From CAIYYO01 sp049299895 (GTDB taxonomy: Archaea > Altiarchaeota > Altiarchaeia > IMC4 > QMZM01): 45,428 bases of DNA. The notes beneath the pieces are model-generated. The model was given only the letters and a program-made list of their open reading frames with translations, did no database searches and was not told the DNA's origin. Where the stretch lies: positions 1 through 45,428 of the forward strand of contig JBAQYF010000022.1 in NCBI GenBank assembly GCA_049299895.1, read 5' to 3'. Position numbers and translations under genes: made by a program. Position 1 is the first letter of the stretch. Every line of letters starts with the position of its first letter. This document shows positions 43,361 through 45,428 of this stretch, piece by piece.

Positions 43361-45298
43361 ATGAAAACCTCACCCTATTTTCTTACACTGCTGGTTTTTT
43401 CGTTGATCGCAGTCTCCGGAGTAACCGCCGCAACGCAGATAATCGTCTTAAACGACACTGAAGAGAAAGCATACGGATTAAATGAAATAACTATAACCGG
43501 AGACCTGTCGGAAAACAGGTTGCAATTACGGGGAACAGGCGAAGTGATCAGCGGAGAGAATGTAAAAGTATATCTTGTCGGGCCTTCAGCCGACGTATTG
43601 GTCAGTAACCTGCAGATTGATTCAGTGCCGAAGCCCGTATCATTCGATGAAAACGGGTACTTCTTCATCGCAGACAAAGGAACATTCTCATACGCCGGCA
43701 CGCTGGAAATCCGTACTATCGGACAACTAAGGTTATACATACGAGGCCCTGCAAACATGGTCTCATTCAAACTGGAAAACGGATATTCGATAGACGGCGA
43801 CCTGTACGGCGCATACGATAAAGAAGTGATAATCCAAAGAGCAAAAGCATCACCCATGCTCGTGGACGGAAGCTTCCATTACATATATGCCGAAAGGGAT
43901 ACTTTCCAATACATTGTAAACTTAAAATCGTTCGGAAGCAGCCTTGGAAACTACGTACTAGACCTGCCAAACAACGAAGTAGTCAGTTCAGTACAGGGGG
44001 CAATCAAATGGGAACAGCAGGGAAATACCCTGGTTCTTGACCTCGAATCAGAATCCGCAAATCTGATAATAGACGGGCTATTCAACTCAAACAACATACG
44101 CGTACCATTAAAAAACGACCGGCACAACGTGCTGATCGAATCCGACCCGGAAAAAAAGATTACTGTATCTACAAGCGCGCAGGAAACAGACCTGAAGGAA
44201 TCAAGTATTAGCCCGAGATACTCTAATGCAAGAGCGTTTCTTGCATCCGCAAAAGAGGTTATCAACGTACAGGTACAGAAACTCGGGATAATGCCTTCGC
44301 TCGCGGCATCGGTAAGCTATGCGTCTAACCGGATAGCGGTCAGCGAGACCGGGAGCATTCTCGGGGAATTAAACTATCAATACTCAAATACCGGAGTAGA
44401 CTACATAGAATTAGACGCGCCCGGAACGCCGCTCTACGCGGGAACGGACGGATCGGCGGTTAAACTGACAAAAGACCAGGATAAAGTGTTCCTCACTTTT
44501 CCAAAAGGGCAACGCAGAAATCTGGACTACGTATATTTCACAACCCGTGCGCCGATTAAACCGGTCGACTTGATAGAGATACCCCTTGCGAGAAGCGATC
44601 TACCCATAACGACTATAACCACATCAATATATTTGCCGCAGGAATACATGGTTCTGTATACGTTCGGCGCCAAAGGAGGAAGCGAACTGCCGGGTGCAGA
44701 ACTGGTAATAATGTTTTTAATAGTCGTTGGAATAATCGGGTACTCCCTAATAAGGGATAAAAAATTCCTTCTATACTACCTGCTTCTCAGTATCGGCATA
44801 TTCTCCTTCAACGTGACGTTATTCCTATTTTTCCTCATATTATCCGCTATATGGATACTGAAAAAACATATCATCTCCAAAAACCAGAACCTCCTCGGGA
44901 TAATCGCGGGCGCGATAATATTAATCCTCGTCGTCGGAGCAGGACTAATCGGGCTATTCATGGTTGGGCAAAGCGGCTCACTGCATCAGAAATCCCTGTC
45001 CTACCAGACAGATTCCGCCCGGGTAACAAATGAAGCGGCCCTGCCCCAGATGAAGGGAATGGACGTCATCGGAAGCGAAGAAGGGGCGATAAGCGTTCCA
45101 ATACGCGAAGGAGTGCTGCCTGTAAAATTCGAACTACCCTCCCTGGGCAAAGAAATAACCGTAACAAACCACCTGGTAACAAAAGAAAAACAGCTAAGCC
45201 TGAAGGTACTTGTAATAGCAGACTACTTCAAATATCTTCTATACCTGATAGCCGCCTTAGCTGCGGTGAAGGCGTACAAAATCTACAACAAGAAGTAA
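43361..45298 (+). CDS. Secreted/membrane protein of unknown function
   Basis: A 645-aa protein that I do not recognise. It has a signal peptide (to about 24), then about 420 residues of beta-rich extracellular sequence with few cysteines. TM helices lie near 448-466, 470-505 and 520-542, a short extracellular loop follows, and a last TM segment lies near 620-640 before a Lys-rich end (YKIYNKK). The low Cys content, absence of Thr linkers and separate promoter set it apart from the surface cluster. The general build (beta-rich ectodomain followed by several helices) is that of a membrane-anchored surface protein or sensor. Confidence 0.7.
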   Translation: MKTSPYFLTLLVFSLIAVSGVTAATQIIVLNDTEEKAYGLNEITITGDLSENRLQLRGTGEVISGENVKVYLVGPSADVLVSNLQIDSVPKPVSFDENGYFFIADKGTFSYAGTLEIRTIGQLRLYIRGPANMVSFKLENGYSIDGDLYGAYDKEVIIQRAKASPMLVDGSFHYIYAERDTFQYIVNLKSFGSSLGNYVLDLPNNEVVSSVQGAIKWEQQGNTLVLDLESESANLIIDGLFNSNNIRVPLKNDRHNVLIESDPEKKITVSTSAQETDLKESSISPRYSNARAFLASAKEVINVQVQKLGIMPSLAASVSYASNRIAVSETGSILGELNYQYSNTGVDYIELDAPGTPLYAGTDGSAVKLTKDQDKVFLTFPKGQRRNLDYVYFTTRAPIKPVDLIEIPLARSDLPITTITTSIYLPQEYMVLYTFGAKGGSELPGAELVIMFLIVVGIIGYSLIRDKKFLLYYLLLSIGIFSFNVTLFLFFLILSAIWILKKHIISKNQNLLGIIAGAIILILVVGAGLIGLFMVGQSGSLHQKSLSYQTDSARVTNEAALPQMKGMDVIGSEEGAISVPIREGVLPVKFELPSLGKEITVTNHLVTKEKQLSLKVLVIADYFKYLLYLIAALAAVKAYKIYNKK

Positions 45299-45322
45299 AA
45301 GAACTGCTGTGTTGCATAATCT

Positions 45323-45428
45323 TTAGTCTTTGAGGATTATTACATAGGCTCTTTTGCCTATGTATTTTTTTTGGGAGTCTATTTTGGCTGAGTTTCCGAC
45401 GGGCGTCACTATTTTTTCGTAAATGCAT
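45323..45428 (-). CDS. C-terminal part of a DUF2080-like small protein (partial, cut by window end)
   Basis: On the minus strand a frame enters from the window edge and ends at TAA (45323-45325). The visible 34 residues include YEKIVTPVGNSAKIDSQKKY and end in VIILKD. The K(I/V)VxPxGNSAxI...KKYIGK pattern is that of DUF2080 (AbrB-like, often annotated as transposon-encoded) proteins in archaea. The N-terminus lies outside the window. Confidence 0.55.
   Translation of the reverse strand, partial: CIYEKIVTPVGNSAKIDSQKKYIGKRAYVIILKD
45342..45372 (+). terminator. Hairpin followed by T8
   Basis: An 8-bp stem, acataggc-tctttt-gcctatgt, is followed after one base by eight T residues. Read on the plus strand it looks like an intrinsic-type terminator for the 645-aa protein gene ending at 45298. 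It lies inside the convergent DUF2080-like coding end, so the symmetry could be chance. Confidence 0.35.

Overview
The window is archaeal. It carries an archaeal-type Sec61 beta, a 7S/SRP RNA, an archaeal/eukaryotic-type prolyl-tRNA synthetase, a replication factor C large subunit, a Rad50-type SMC ATPase, an Orc1/Cdc6-like AAA+ ATPase with a winged helix, and TATA-box promoters. Many very large secreted proteins with Cys-rich modules, Thr-rich linkers and C-terminal membrane anchors recall DPANN or Altiarchaeota-like genomes. The phylum cannot be fixed from the sequence alone.

Region 1 (1-13.6 kb) is mostly housekeeping: a XerA-type recombinase preceded by a 28-bp palindrome with dif-like geometry, PEP synthase, and an AAA+/winged-helix ATPase divergent from a Rad50-like protein across an AT-rich spacer with five TTATAA(T/C) repeats. 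These are followed by a 51-codon zinc-ribbon protein, acylphosphatase, an ABC ATPase, ProS, a secreted subtilase with a dockerin-like tail, Sec61 beta, and the SRP RNA on the opposite strand.

Region 2 (13.6-41.2 kb) is the unusual part: about 27 kb of secreted and membrane proteins. Two divergent operons start from one 94-bp promoter region at 31.74-31.83 kb. The minus-strand operon encodes a 2125-aa surface protein (possibly circularly permuted vWA domain, beta-propeller, C-terminal anchor), an Ig/PKD-like protein with Cys modules, and five consecutive paralogous polytopic membrane proteins. Each of these five has a signal peptide, a VirB2/TrbC-like TM hairpin with the signature SGxPxxRxxxK, and a VirB6/TrbL-like membrane domain. 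The plus-strand operon encodes a VirB2-like hairpin fused to PKD and a gingipain-like (clan CD) peptidase, a membrane-anchored Cys-repeat protein, a transglutaminase-like protein, another Cys-module protein, a Cys-rich protein with a VirB2-like hairpin, a VirB2-like hairpin fused to a papain-like protease, and a DUF333 protein. A further 1211-aa Cys-rich secreted protein converges on the minus operon. No VirB4/VirD4/VirB11-type ATPase, relaxase or coat gene lies in the window. I infer a cell-surface or secretion-like apparatus built from VirB2/VirB6-type membrane parts and decorated with cysteine proteases and adhesin-like modules. Its function (contact with other cells, wall processing, DNA or protein transfer) is not shown by the sequence.

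Region 3 (41.2-45.4 kb) returns to ordinary genes: replication factor C large subunit, a DUF475/TerC-like membrane protein, a 645-aa secreted/membrane protein of unknown function, and, cut by the window edge, the end of a DUF2080-like (transposon-associated) small protein.
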